From Apostichopus japonicus (Eukaryota > Echinodermata > Holothuroidea > Aspidochirotida > Stichopodidae), in contig NC_092569.1 in the NCBI RefSeq assembly GCF_037975245.1, positions 4,920,501 to 4,984,500 on the forward strand: DNA of 64,000 nt. The letters are read 5' to 3'. This document shows positions 38,571 through 48,485 of the stretch, in pieces. The notes under the pieces are model-generated. The model did not search any database. It saw nothing but the letters and a program-made list of their open reading frames with translations, and had not been told where the DNA came from. A program made the translations under genes and the position numbers. Position 1 is the stretch's first letter. Each line of letters opens with the position of its first letter.

Positions 38571-38679
38571 GATCAAACAGTCACGGATGTCGATGTCATG
38601 CATTGTACTGGCTTTGAGAGTGATTAGTTTCTCTTAGCTGTCTGGTGACTGCAGTTGTTCGTTACCTTTAAAGCGAAAT

Positions 38680-38890
38680 GAACATTAAATAAAACTGTTA
38701 GCAAACTGCTTATCCAATAGAGAGCCTGTGTAAGAGAATGTGTATAAGTAAGTTGGCCTGACGTTTCGATCCTAGCAGGACCTTCTTCAGAGGCTAAATG
38801 ACAAGGCCCTTGACAAGACCCTTGTCATTTAGCCTCTGAAAAAGAACATGCTAGGATCGAAACGTCCGGCCATTTTACTTTTACACACCT
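38680..38890. repeat. Dispersed repeat forming a long hairpin
   Basis: The left half ends in GACGTTTCGATCCTAGCAGG...AGAGGCTAAATGACAAGG. The right half, starting about 38818, is its near-perfect reverse complement, through CTAGGATCGAAACGTCCGG. The left half, including TTAGCAAACTGC.TATCCA, matches 32917-33050. Shorter relatives with CGATCCTAGCAGG lie near 52685 and 57231. Confidence 0.8.
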
Positions 38891-39392
38891 TTAAAGTGAG
38901 TCTGATATTTGCAATTTTTTCATCTGTCAGCTCGTGTCCCTCCAACTTAAAGAAATTCATGAATCGATGTAAATATGCTATTTTGGTGGATTAAACTGGA
39001 AAATTAGTTTTTTTTTTTAAATTAGCTTATATACGTTATACTTGGTTATTAAATGATATCATTCTGATGTATTTCAGAGAGCTTCATTAAAGGGAAGCAA
39101 GACTTATAATGTAGGCTACGTGTAACGTGTAATCCGTTCAACTATTGCTGGTCCTAAGAGGGATGATGTATACACACATCACAAGTACATGAAATGCTTG
39201 TCATGGACTACATGATAGCGGAAAGTAGCAAGTAACAAAGTTAATATTCAAATAACATTTACGAGACATACCCGAAAGTCAATCAGTCTCGTTTCTAAGT
39301 AAAGTGAAAACAAAAGATTATGATTACATTTCGTAAATTGACATCTTCGATCGATGCAGTCGCGGATCCTATAACAAGGAGGGTGTAGGGTA

Positions 39393-39394
<2 letters not shown>

Positions 39395-39477
<83 letters not shown>
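39395..39477. repeat. (AT)n microsatellite
   Basis: A perfect AT run directly bordering the next element. Confidence 0.95.
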
Positions 39478-39480
<3 letters not shown>

Positions 39481-40076
39481 GCCTCGACAAATACAGTCGC
39501 TAACTCGCCAATGGTGAGTAGAATGTTGCGACTGGCGAGCCTAAAAAATGCACTACGCTCGATTTTTTGGCGAGTGGCTCATTCGTTCACTGACTTTATA
39601 CGATAGGCTTACTATTAACTTGTGAGCCAATCAAGAAAGGCGTATTGCCTAAAGTTACACATCACAGTAGTATTATCAACTATACTCATTTTAACTTATT
39701 AACGATACTAACTCATGTATACACTGATACAGTAGTCTGATGTCATGTCAAGTGAAAGTTACAGATTGTCATCCATGCCATAGCTTATGTTTGTGTCCTA
39801 AGCAATGCTTACAATGTTTCACCGTCATATATTTTCACATATAACATGTTTTAAACACTTTTGACGAACCACAATATAAAAATAGATCGTTTTTGCTGTA
39901 AACAACTAACAGTAACACTATACGGCGATATCCTATGTTAGGCCATTCTACCTAGGCTTACATCACACACAAAAATTAGCGGGGGAAATGGCGACTAAAT
40001 TTAACGTTTTTGCGAGTAGAATTTTAGACTCGGTCGCCTGTTGGCGAGTAGTTTTAAAATAATTTTTCGAGACCTG
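39478..40076. mobile_element. MITE-like element, CAGGCCTCGA...TCGAGACCTG
   Basis: Terminal inverted repeats are CAGGCCTCGACAAAT and, at the other end, ATTTTTCGAGACCTG. Subterminal sequences also pair (CTCGCCAA / TTGGCGAG). It is about 600 bp, with AT microsatellites on both sides and no transposase ORF. The ends resemble non-autonomous hAT elements, but I cannot see an 8-bp target duplication. Confidence 0.65.
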
Positions 40077-40077
40077 G

Positions 40078-40079
<2 letters not shown>

Positions 40080-40140
<61 letters not shown>

Positions 40141-40141
40141 T

Positions 40142-40234
<93 letters not shown>

Positions 40235-40235
40235 A
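40080..40235. repeat. (AT)n microsatellite
   Basis: AT run with a few TTTA interruptions between two MITE-like elements. Confidence 0.95.
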
Positions 40236-40602
40236 CAGTGGCGTATAGGAAGGTACTTTTGAGTGGGGGGGCTGAAGACTGATGGCCGGCCTGGGGGAGG
40301 GGTCTAAGGGGAGGGGGTGTCCCCCTCCCCTTTGGAATTTTTTTGCATTTCCAGGTGGCCTCAGATGCAATTTGGTGCAATATAGCACACTTCAACTCCC
40401 ACTCCATTTTGTAAAGAATTTTGCATTTTCACCTGGCCTTAAATGCAATTTGGTGCTCCAAATGAGATTTTTTTCTCATTTGGAAATGAAAAAGGGGTTT
40501 CCTGACTTGCGGAGCGGGGGGGCGGAATGATACTTCCGCCCCCCCCCCATATTTTTCACTGGGGGGCTGGCGCCCCCAGCCCCCCCGGTTCCTACGCCCT
40601 TG
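40236..40602. mobile_element. MITE-like element inserted in an AT microsatellite
   Basis: The ends CAGTGGCGTATAGGAA and TTCCTACGCCCTTG are imperfect inverted repeats. The interior has G/C homopolymer blocks (40264-40335 and 40515-40588) that also pair. AT microsatellites flank both sides, at 40080-40235 and 40603-40710. Confidence 0.6.
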
Positions 40603-40644
40603 TATATCTATATATATCTATCTATATCTATCTATCTATCTATA

Positions 40645-40712
<68 letters not shown>

Positions 40713-41046
40713 AATATCAGTAAAGACGTTGTTATTAACAAAAAAGTGTTCGTTTCAAATGATTTATTGTTAGAGCTTATAATATATCCTATTCAAACCT
40801 TTAAATGCGCACTGATTATCGATTAGCTTAAACAATACCCCCTGCCTCTCATATCGCTCTCTCTCTCTCTCTCTCAGTTAATTAGAGGAACAATTTATTC
40901 CTGATTTGCTAACACCCGATCGGGAAGAGTACATTTCACTTTCTGGGCAAGGAGTCATTTGGTGGTTAAAAGTTCTTTATTCTTGTTCAATATAATACTT
41001 ACGTACAGGAACAACGTAACAAGCAGGAACTACAATCACAAGAAAA

Positions 41047-41113
41047 ATGACGAAGACGAAAATGCTGCAATCTTTGTTGCTGTTGATATTCTTAGATGTT
41101 GTACAAGCAGGAA
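41047..41113 (+). CDS. FReD gene A exon 1: signal peptide
   Basis: Met-Thr-Lys-Thr-Lys is followed by a Leu-rich core (MLQSLLLLLIFLDVV) and QAG, a plausible cleavage region. The start was chosen because it gives a complete signal peptide and a phase-1 donor GTAAGT, as in gene B exon 1. Confidence 0.8.
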
Positions 41114-44100
41114 GTAAGTTCACTTATTATTGAAATAGGCCTAGTTACTTATAAACTGTAAAGTTTATTCAATTATATTAGTAATGGAACCATTTCCAAA
41201 TTATATCCTTATCTCCGCTCGTCATATATGTTTGTTACATATATATGTAACATATATTGTTACATATATATGTAACCATATATGTCATATGATTGTTCGA
41301 CGTGGTAAAGCACGCATGCATGTTGGACCCTATACGTGACGTGTTATAGGCCTATTCCACACGGTAAAGATTGACATTGTTGTCAAGCTTAAAAAACCTG
41401 ATGAAAACCCGTCAAATTTAGTGGCAATCCATATATCGGATGTAAATATGCCCTTATTTGGACGCATATATAGAATATTTTCAAAATGCATGTCTTTTCA
41501 ACTTTCCTTACGACAGAGTTATTTAAACCCATCATTAGGCTATACCAAATCGACAGCGGTTTGTTTACATCATTACCGTCTATGTAAATATATATTGGTG
41601 GTTTTTCTTGCCAGTATGTTGAAATGAAGGTAGAAATGGCAAATGTATAAAAACGAATGAGATTATTGTCTTTTAATTTCTTATTTGCATTCTGTTACAT
41701 ATACTGTTGACGATATCATCACCAATTTAACGAATAAATGTTTCTACACGACGTTAACAGTTACTTTAACTTGTTAGGGTGCTAATACTAAGTTTACTCA
41801 CCAACTCATCCATACTAAGTGGCTGCGTTGAAATATCTAATAATACTCACTAGGAGTTAACTGACCAGATATATGATACAGAAATATGCTAAGAAATATG
41901 TTCTTTCGCACTTTCTTGTTCTCGTTGATGTCACTTCCGAGTGATTTCATTTTTTTATATTTTTGATTCCACAATGTCAAATTACTGACGTCATCAACAA
42001 TTTTCGGCAATCATAATACGGTGATAGTGACAAAACTCAACTCAATTGAATCTTGTACTACCTCTTAACTCAAGTTCTTGATTAATTAAACAAAGCAAAA
42101 AAAAAAAAGGTTTGTTCAGCAGCTCCAAACCTCCCAGCTAAGATATAAAGGTTTTGGTAACAGCTCATTGTAACTGGATAAATCTACAGTTCTCAAATAC
42201 AGGATTACGTTCATTAAATCTTTACTTTTATCTCTGCAAATTCTACTATAATAAATGGTAAACATTTCATGATTTCCATGCTTTCTGTTTCTCTGCAGAG
42301 TTATGTGACTTTGCTAAGAAATTCCCATGTAAAGGAAAGCATTGCCTGTCATATGAAGAGGAAGGTAAGTATCCGGATTCAATACAATGACCAAAGGTAC
42401 ATAAATACATACATAGAAGTATAGTGTGTCTTCTTTATCAAGATTTACGAAGGTTGCATTGAAAAAGACCCAACAGTTTGTTTTCTTCATTCCAGATGAT
42501 ACAACTATGAAGAGCACCAGCTCATCACCGACCGAAGCACTTTCCTCCTCGCCTGGCAACACAGTCTCTTCGAGTGACACCACAGGGCAGGGCACCAGCT
42601 CGTCACCAAACGAAGCTCTTTCCTCCTCGCCTGGCAACACAGTCTCTTCGAGTGACACCATCGGGCAGGGCACCAGCTCGTCACCAAACGAAGCTCTTTC
42701 CTCCTCGCCTGACAACACAGTCTCTTCGAGTGATACCACCGTGCAGGGCACCAGCTCGTCACCAAACGAAGCACTTTCCTCCTCGACTGGCAACACAGTC
42801 TCTTCGAGTGACACCACCGGGCAGGGCACCAGCTCGTCACCAACCGAAGCACTTTCATCCTCGCCTGGCAATACAGTCTCTTCGAGTGACACCACAGGGC
42901 AGCAGAGCACCAGCTCGTCACCAAACGAAGCTCTTTCCTCCTTGCCTGGCTCTACAGTCTCTTCGGATGACACCATCGGGCAGCAGAGCACCAGCTCAAC
43001 ACCAAACGAAGCACGTTCCTCCTTTCCTGGCTCTACAGTCTCTTCGGATGACACCATCGGGCAGCAGAGCACCAGCTCAACACCAAACGAAGCACTTTCC
43101 TCCTTGCCTGGCTCTACAGTCTCTTCGGATGACACCATCGGGCAGCAAAGCACCAGCTCAACACCAAACGAAGCACTTTTCTCCTTGCCTGGCTCTACAG
43201 TCTCTTCGGATGACACCATCGGGCAGCAGAGCACCAGTTCAACACCAAACGAAGCACTTTCCTCCTTGCCTGGCTCTACAGTCTCTTCGGATGACACCAT
43301 CGGGCAGCAGAGCACCAGTTCAACACCAAACGAAGCTCTTTCCTCCTTGCTTGACACTACAGTCTCTTCGGATGACACCTCGCCTTCCCCAAGCGACACC
43401 ACTGTATCACCATCCCCCACTGTCTGTCAACTTGACGAGATGCGATGTTACAATGAAGATCATCAGATGGTTTGTTCGGCACCTGAGAATTGTACGTGTC
43501 AACTTACAAGTATCAACGCGAGCATCTCGGTGAGTTTCCAATGTTTACTTTACATTTAAAGGGACACGCCAGTCCAAACGTCGACCTTTAACCTCTAGTA
43601 CGCGATACATTCGTCTCGGAAGGACAACTGTCCCTCATACAACTAGCAAGCAAACTCATATCATTTAGGATGTGTTAAGGTTCCTGTATGTGTTTTAATT
43701 TGTTTAATATCTTTCTGAATTGAATACAATGTCTTATTTTATGTAATGGCGATTGCTTTGCAAATGCTGAATCAAGGCAATCCCCAGCTGTTCGGAGCAG
43801 TTGTTCATCGTGCAGACATCAGTCTAAGAAGCTATAGTGTTGCTTTGGTGTAATGGGTGAACTATTTAGTAGACCCCACAAAATTTTGATTGTCGTAATA
43901 GAGGGCGCAAGGACAGTTTCTGTTACAACTCGTTGCTGTCCGATCAATCAAACGATCAGCTTTCTTGTCTCTCTTCCCCTCCTTTATAGGTGAGTAGATG
44001 CATAAATTAGACTTATATTACCTGCTAAACTGATTCACATGTGTATTATATATTATTCTAAATGAGTAACAGTAGTTTGGTAGCAGGATGTCAGATTTCA

Positions 44101-47100
44101 CTGAGTTATCGGGTAAAATATGATAAAATAATAACATTAGCCTAAGGTTATCTATGTATGTTAGGATGGCACACAAGGTAGTTGTCATGGCCATCGTTTA
44201 GTGCCAAAAGCGACACATTCGTTACCGTTAAATCATTCATTTTTAGTATGTTGTGTGTATTGAGATGTCATTTCTAGTGTTTTATGAAGCATCAAGCATT
44301 TTTACGGTGCCATTATTAGCCAATTATAACTCGGATGAGTCCAATAAGTGTTGATTTGGTAAATGCATTCCTAAGCTTTTGAGTGTCACGCAGCTAGGAA
44401 AGGCTGGGCGTGTACACGTTGTTCGTATATATAGACCTGAGCATGGGAATTACTCAAGGGACCGACTCAAAAACTGGGGAGCTTTGTGTATGTACAGTAC
44501 ACACATTATTCGGGATCAGGGACCATCTCAACAGTTGTTTATATTCAATTACATATTCACTCATCAATGATTGTTCAGGGATCAGCTGAACAACCTTAGT
44601 CATATTTTTGTGTGCATGCAGTGTACACATGGATAATTCAGGGATCATCTTGACAATTATATCATTAATCATTTATTCATTTTCATTTTCATATAGTTGC
44701 ATATTATAGATATTAAGTTAAATTTAATTGTTTTGAGAGTTGCGAGCATGTGGCTTGTAAAGCAGTTTAATACAACTCGTTGCTGTCCGATCAATCAAAC
44801 GATCAGCTTTCTTGTCTCTCTTCCCCTCCTTTATAGCCAGATGAGCCGCCTGGCCCCCCATTACCCCAGCCCCACCTAACACCTCTGGGCATGTAACATT
44901 GGTATACCTCCATCAGTTTTACTGCTCTCTGTTATGGGGAAATTCATCGAGCTATTAATGTGCATCAGCTCTGTGCATCAGCTGTTATGGCATTTTGATA
45001 AGTATATGTATTTAAAAGTTCAGTTTATATTGTTATATTATTATGTTTGTACACTACAGGCCGGTGGATTTTATGTCAATTCTAATTGTACTAAGAGGGC
45101 TCACTGTATCAACGGCAATGTCACGTGGGATGGCGAATACAATTGCAGCCCCAATGCACAGTGCGAGGAACAACGCAATGTTCGTCAATGTTACTGCAAG
45201 GCTGGTTACCACGGCGATGGTCAAACCTGTGAGTCCCCCGACTGTAAAGGTGTTTATGACAGCGGACATATTACCAGTGGTATCTACACTACGAAACCAA
45301 CAAATTGGCCTGGGCCACCATTTACGGTATATTGTAACATGACTGACGGTGGAGGATGGACTGTAAGTAAAGCAGACAATTTCTGAGTTAACGTTTTAAA
45401 TATCACTTTTCATGTCTTTCTTTGTTTCAAGAAACAAGTCAGTGAGACGAATAAAGTTGTCTGTTTTAGAAGAAAAAAACAATCATCTAATGTCATATCA
45501 ATAATAATACTAATATTGAGGATTTAAAGGCATTGAAGACTCGCCCCAAACCGCGTGCCGCCCTGTGAAAAAGTTAACTTTCCGATGCTTGCAAGTGAAT
45601 TTTTCTTCTTGTAGCTACAAAATGCAGACAGTAATGAAACGTGATACCTTACTATCTTTTATCTAGACCTGAGATGTCTATCGCTGCTATGTACACTGTG
45701 TTGTGGGTATGACCGTAGCTGTATGTATTGACTGTACACTAGTGTCTAATTACCGACGGTAGCAAGCTGTGTGTGTATTTTCTGGGACCGATGGTGGTGT
45801 CTAACACTTCTGTTACACCTCATTCGAAACTAGGTCAGATTACCGGCATGAGACGTTTCTTTGTGCGCGAGTCTTCACACCCTTTATTATGACCAAACAC
45901 AAAATAGGTGCTGAATATTATATACAAATACTCGTTTAGACATTGAATGACGATACAGGATTTATATAATAACACTGAATTTGATCTATGAAGGGAATAA
46001 GTGAAAAATACTTACAAATGTAAATCATTACTCATTATTAAAGTAACAATTTAAGAAATTGGTATTTCATTGTTATATAACTTACATTTCGCTTGGAGAG
46101 TTGCACGATGACCTGAAGTAGTTATGAACTATTTAGTCATAAAGTTGTTTTGATCCAATTAGCATTTGAGAAGAACGGAGATGAGAAAAGATTAGTAACT
46201 AAGTAAGGTATACGTTCCATCATATAGCATGAACTGCCAATACTGAAACACAGATTATATATAGCACTTATAAACGATATTATGTCAAAATTTCACTTCG
46301 TCTTGCAATGTAGTGATAAGTTAGTTTCGTAAGCATTTGTCTTGGAACTAATAGGTGTTCATATTTTTTCTTTATTCACTATAAAGGATATCGTGTAGCT
46401 TCGTATATGTAGTCAGAATGTAATATATTTGTGTTTTGTTTCTTTTCATTTCAGGTTTTCCAACGTCGTGTTAATGGTTCCGTTGACTTTTATCGTAACT
46501 GGCTCAGCTATAAGGAAGGCTTTGGTGAGCTGGATCATGAGTTTTGGTTGGGAAATGACAAGCTGTATTACCTCACCAATCAAGGTAATTATCAACTGCG
46601 GATTGATCTGGTGGATAGGGAAGGAAATCAATACTACGCCGAATATGACTTATTCCGAATCAACGATGAAAATGACAATTATCGACTCTCTGGACTGGGA
46701 ACATTCAACGGCACAGACGTCGGTGAGTTCAATGTATATATGGTACAGAGCTGTTGATTTGATCAGTATTCACGCAGCCATGTGTTAGGACAAACATTTT
46801 GATCTGGCTGTAAGTCATTTTTTTACCGGCTGTCCGAATTAGGCACTTTCAACTTGACAGCGAGGGACAATCCTTCTATAGCTATAGGTTAACTTGTAAA
46901 TGTAAATGCCTGTTAAACTAGTTTAACTTGTAAATGCCTGCTTCTAATTTAAGCTTGTATATACTCTCATCCAGCAGGAAGCTTGAACTTGAAACGAAAT
47001 GTGAATTCCTGTCTATATAGATAAGTACTATCCTCTCTCTAAATAATATAGTTGCACAGCCGGAGATGGATTTCGAATACTGGAGGAGGCAGTAAGAACG

Positions 47101-47948
47101 AAAATGGTTTTTAACCTCGTTACCTGTTTATAGACAGATATTGAAACTTAAACAGGTCCATTTACGCGACGCTAATTCGTCACGACTAAATAGTACGGTA
47201 TGGTGGTAAAACAAAGGTATACGATTTGAAACTTAAGTTTGTCAATAAAAAACGAGTTTCAATATATCTGTAGCGGACTCTAGATTCGTATTGGCAGACA
47301 TTCTTCAGTCACGCGTGCTTTCCTCCCGCGAAATCGGAGGTGGCATACTCCTATTAGAGTCTTTATCCATCCGCCCGATTGCAGGAGAACATCTTTTATG
47401 ACATGTTATCAATCAGGATCTGTTTTTTTAAGTGGCTTTGCATGTTAAAGAGCATGAATGGAAGTACATGTGGGCAATTTTAGACCCCTTTATGCCTCCT
47501 AGGAGCAGCGTACGAAAATTGTTTATAGTACTGAGTCATAAGGCTTGTTTACAAGTGACGAAAACTTTAGGCTCTGATAGCAACAAAAAAAAGCAGAAAA
47601 GCAGTATATAGGCTTACGCATGTCAGTATAAGAGAGCATTGTTATAATCTGTGGGATTTTATTTCTAACATCTTTGCAGGAGATGGGTTGCGTTGGCACT
47701 ACAACCACAGATTTACTACCTACGATCGGGATAATGATATTCTTCAGAACAACTGTGCGAAGGCCAACCATGGTGCCTGGTGGTATCGTGGATGTTGTCA
47801 TAGCAACCTTAACGGCAACTACCACGCTAACCTCGTCCCAGCCACGGTAGTGTGTTGCGGTCAGGAATCCACTGTTTGTTGGAAGTCACTGCCTGGCCCT
47901 GATCACAACATTCAATACACAGAGATGAAGATTCGAGAGATTCTGTAG
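41047..47948 (+). CDS. FReD gene A: secreted fibrinogen-related protein with a Ser/Thr-repeat linker
   Basis: Six exons: 41047-41113, 42299-42364, 42496-43529, 45060-45362, 46455-46722 and 47680-47948. Junction phases are 1, 1, 0, 0 and 1, and the frame is open throughout. The product has about 670 residues: signal peptide, short KLCDF motif, 11-unit Ser/Thr-rich stalk, short Cys-rich TIL-like piece, TILa/EGF module and a C-terminal fibrinogen-related domain. The FReD is complete: GGGWTVFQRR, an exon-5 core with FWLGND, then TYDRDND (the usual calcium-site region), the WWY..C....NLNG block and EMKIR near the end. FReD proteins such as ficolins, tachylectins and invertebrate FREPs bind acetylated or carbohydrate ligands. 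A secreted recognition role is inferred from the family. Gene B downstream is a paralogue. Confidence 0.88.
42496..43529 (+). CDS. FReD gene A exon 3: 11 Ser/Thr-rich repeats plus Cys-rich end
   Basis: Five units of about 26 residues (GTSSSPNEALSSSPGNTV SSSDTTGQ type, spaced here) are followed by six of about 27 residues (STSSTPNEALSSLPGSTV type with SSDDTIGQ). A PSPSDTTVSPSPT stretch and a Cys-rich end (CQLDEMRC, MVCSAPENCTCQL) follow. This is a mucin-like, probably O-glycosylated stalk. The two unit types are grouped rather than mixed, so two separate expansions are likely. The other frames and the antisense strand are also open, because the unit length is a multiple of three. I do not regard those as genes. 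Confidence 0.85.
43530..45059 (+). other. Intron 3 of FReD gene A, with an exact 66-bp duplication
   Basis: No further coding exon is supported. The intron contains a 66-bp sequence repeated exactly at 43924-43989 and 44771-44836. Both end in a polypyrimidine tract plus ATAG. GTGAGT follows the first copy and CCAGATGAGCC the second. Confidence 0.7.
45060..45362 (+). CDS. FReD gene A exon 4: TILa/EGF module and FReD start
   Basis: 101 codons, phase 0-0. It opens with GGFYVNSNCTKRAHC, the layout of the TILa/VWC-like segment that follows TIL domains in zonadhesin-type proteins. An EGF-like module (CSPNAQCEEQ...CYCKAGYHGDGQTC) is next, then the FReD start, DCKGVYDSG..TSGIYT and CNMTDGGGWT. Confidence 0.85.
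45524..45890. mobile_element. MITE with TTAA-like flanks (copy 2)
   Basis: It starts TTAAAGGCATTGAAGACTCG and ends CGAGTCTTCACACCCTTTATTA. Across its length it matches the reverse complement of 28437-28805, including TCTAATTACCGACGGTA and CTCATTCGAAACTAGGTCAG. It lies in intron 4 of FReD gene A. The right-hand TTAA is mutated. Confidence 0.78.
46455..46722 (+). CDS. FReD gene A exon 5: central fibrinogen domain
   Basis: It begins VFQRRVNGSVDFYRNW and continues with YKEGFGELDHEFWLGND, the most conserved FReD block. It ends in phase 1 at GTC G|GTGAG. Its boundaries match gene B exon 58938-59190. Confidence 0.88.
47680..47948 (+). CDS. FReD gene A exon 6: C-terminal fibrinogen domain
   Basis: It contains FTTYDRDNDILQNNCA (acidic calcium-site region), GAWWYRGCCHSNLNGNY and IQYTEMKIREIL, then TAG at 47946-47948. 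The WWY block has a doubled cysteine (RGCCH), where family members usually have one. Two further cysteines follow in VVCCGQ. Confidence 0.88.
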
Positions 47949-48080
47949 AATCACAACATCATTCTAAAACAAGAACTTAGAACATATATACAAGACTATA
48001 CCAACAGTCCAACACGTCTCTTAATTACAAAATTTCCAGCTTGCTTTTCATTTATTTCATAACCGCAATGCACTATTTCA

Positions 48081-48485
48081 TTTATGGCGTTTGGAATCAC
48101 AACATATCAGGACTGCATCTTCTGTGGACAATTTTAAAACAAAACTGAAAACTCATCTCTTTACTCAGTAATTCATTGTCTATGTACATATTGTGAGACA
48201 ATTTTTATTGGACACTTTTCTCTTGTATATACATGTTTGATTTTATATCAAATTGGTATGGTTTATTTTTAGAATAGGTCAGGATCGATGGCCAGACACT
48301 GGTGTTCTTTTGGTTTGCTCTTTCGTTGCATGTTCCTTGTCTGGTCAGCGGTCATTTGCTTCTTTTGCTGTGTGTTTGACTTGTATTCTTTATGTATTTT
48401 ATGACTTTTGTATTTGTAAAGCACCCTGAGACTTCTGTTACGGGCGCTTAATAAAACCTGTTTATTATTATTATTATTATTATTA
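48081..48485 (+). mobile_element. LINE 3' remnant (CR1-like) with (ATT)n tail
   Basis: One frame reads SSVDNFKTKLKTHLFTQ then stop (about 48117-48170), the usual C-terminus of CR1/L2-type ORF2. Just upstream, a frameshifted WN....HIRT piece fits the preceding LWNSLP..IR motif. The 3' end is GTAAAGCACCCTGAGAC, GGGCGCTTAATAAAACC and an (ATT)n tail. It is 5'-truncated and begins about 130 bp downstream of the FReD gene A stop. Confidence 0.72.

Noticed and set aside
42314-43533. Antisense 368-codon ORF and second-frame 319-codon ORF over the repeat exon
   Set aside because: The repeat length is a multiple of three, so any stop-free frame stays open. There is no start context, splice support or recognisable product, and the sense frame joins the FReD gene cleanly.
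44837-44895. Possible exon after the second 66-bp copy (PDEPPGPPLPQPHLTPLGM then stop)
   Set aside because: A Pro-rich reading with a stop and no donor. It could be an alternative last exon, but nothing else supports it.
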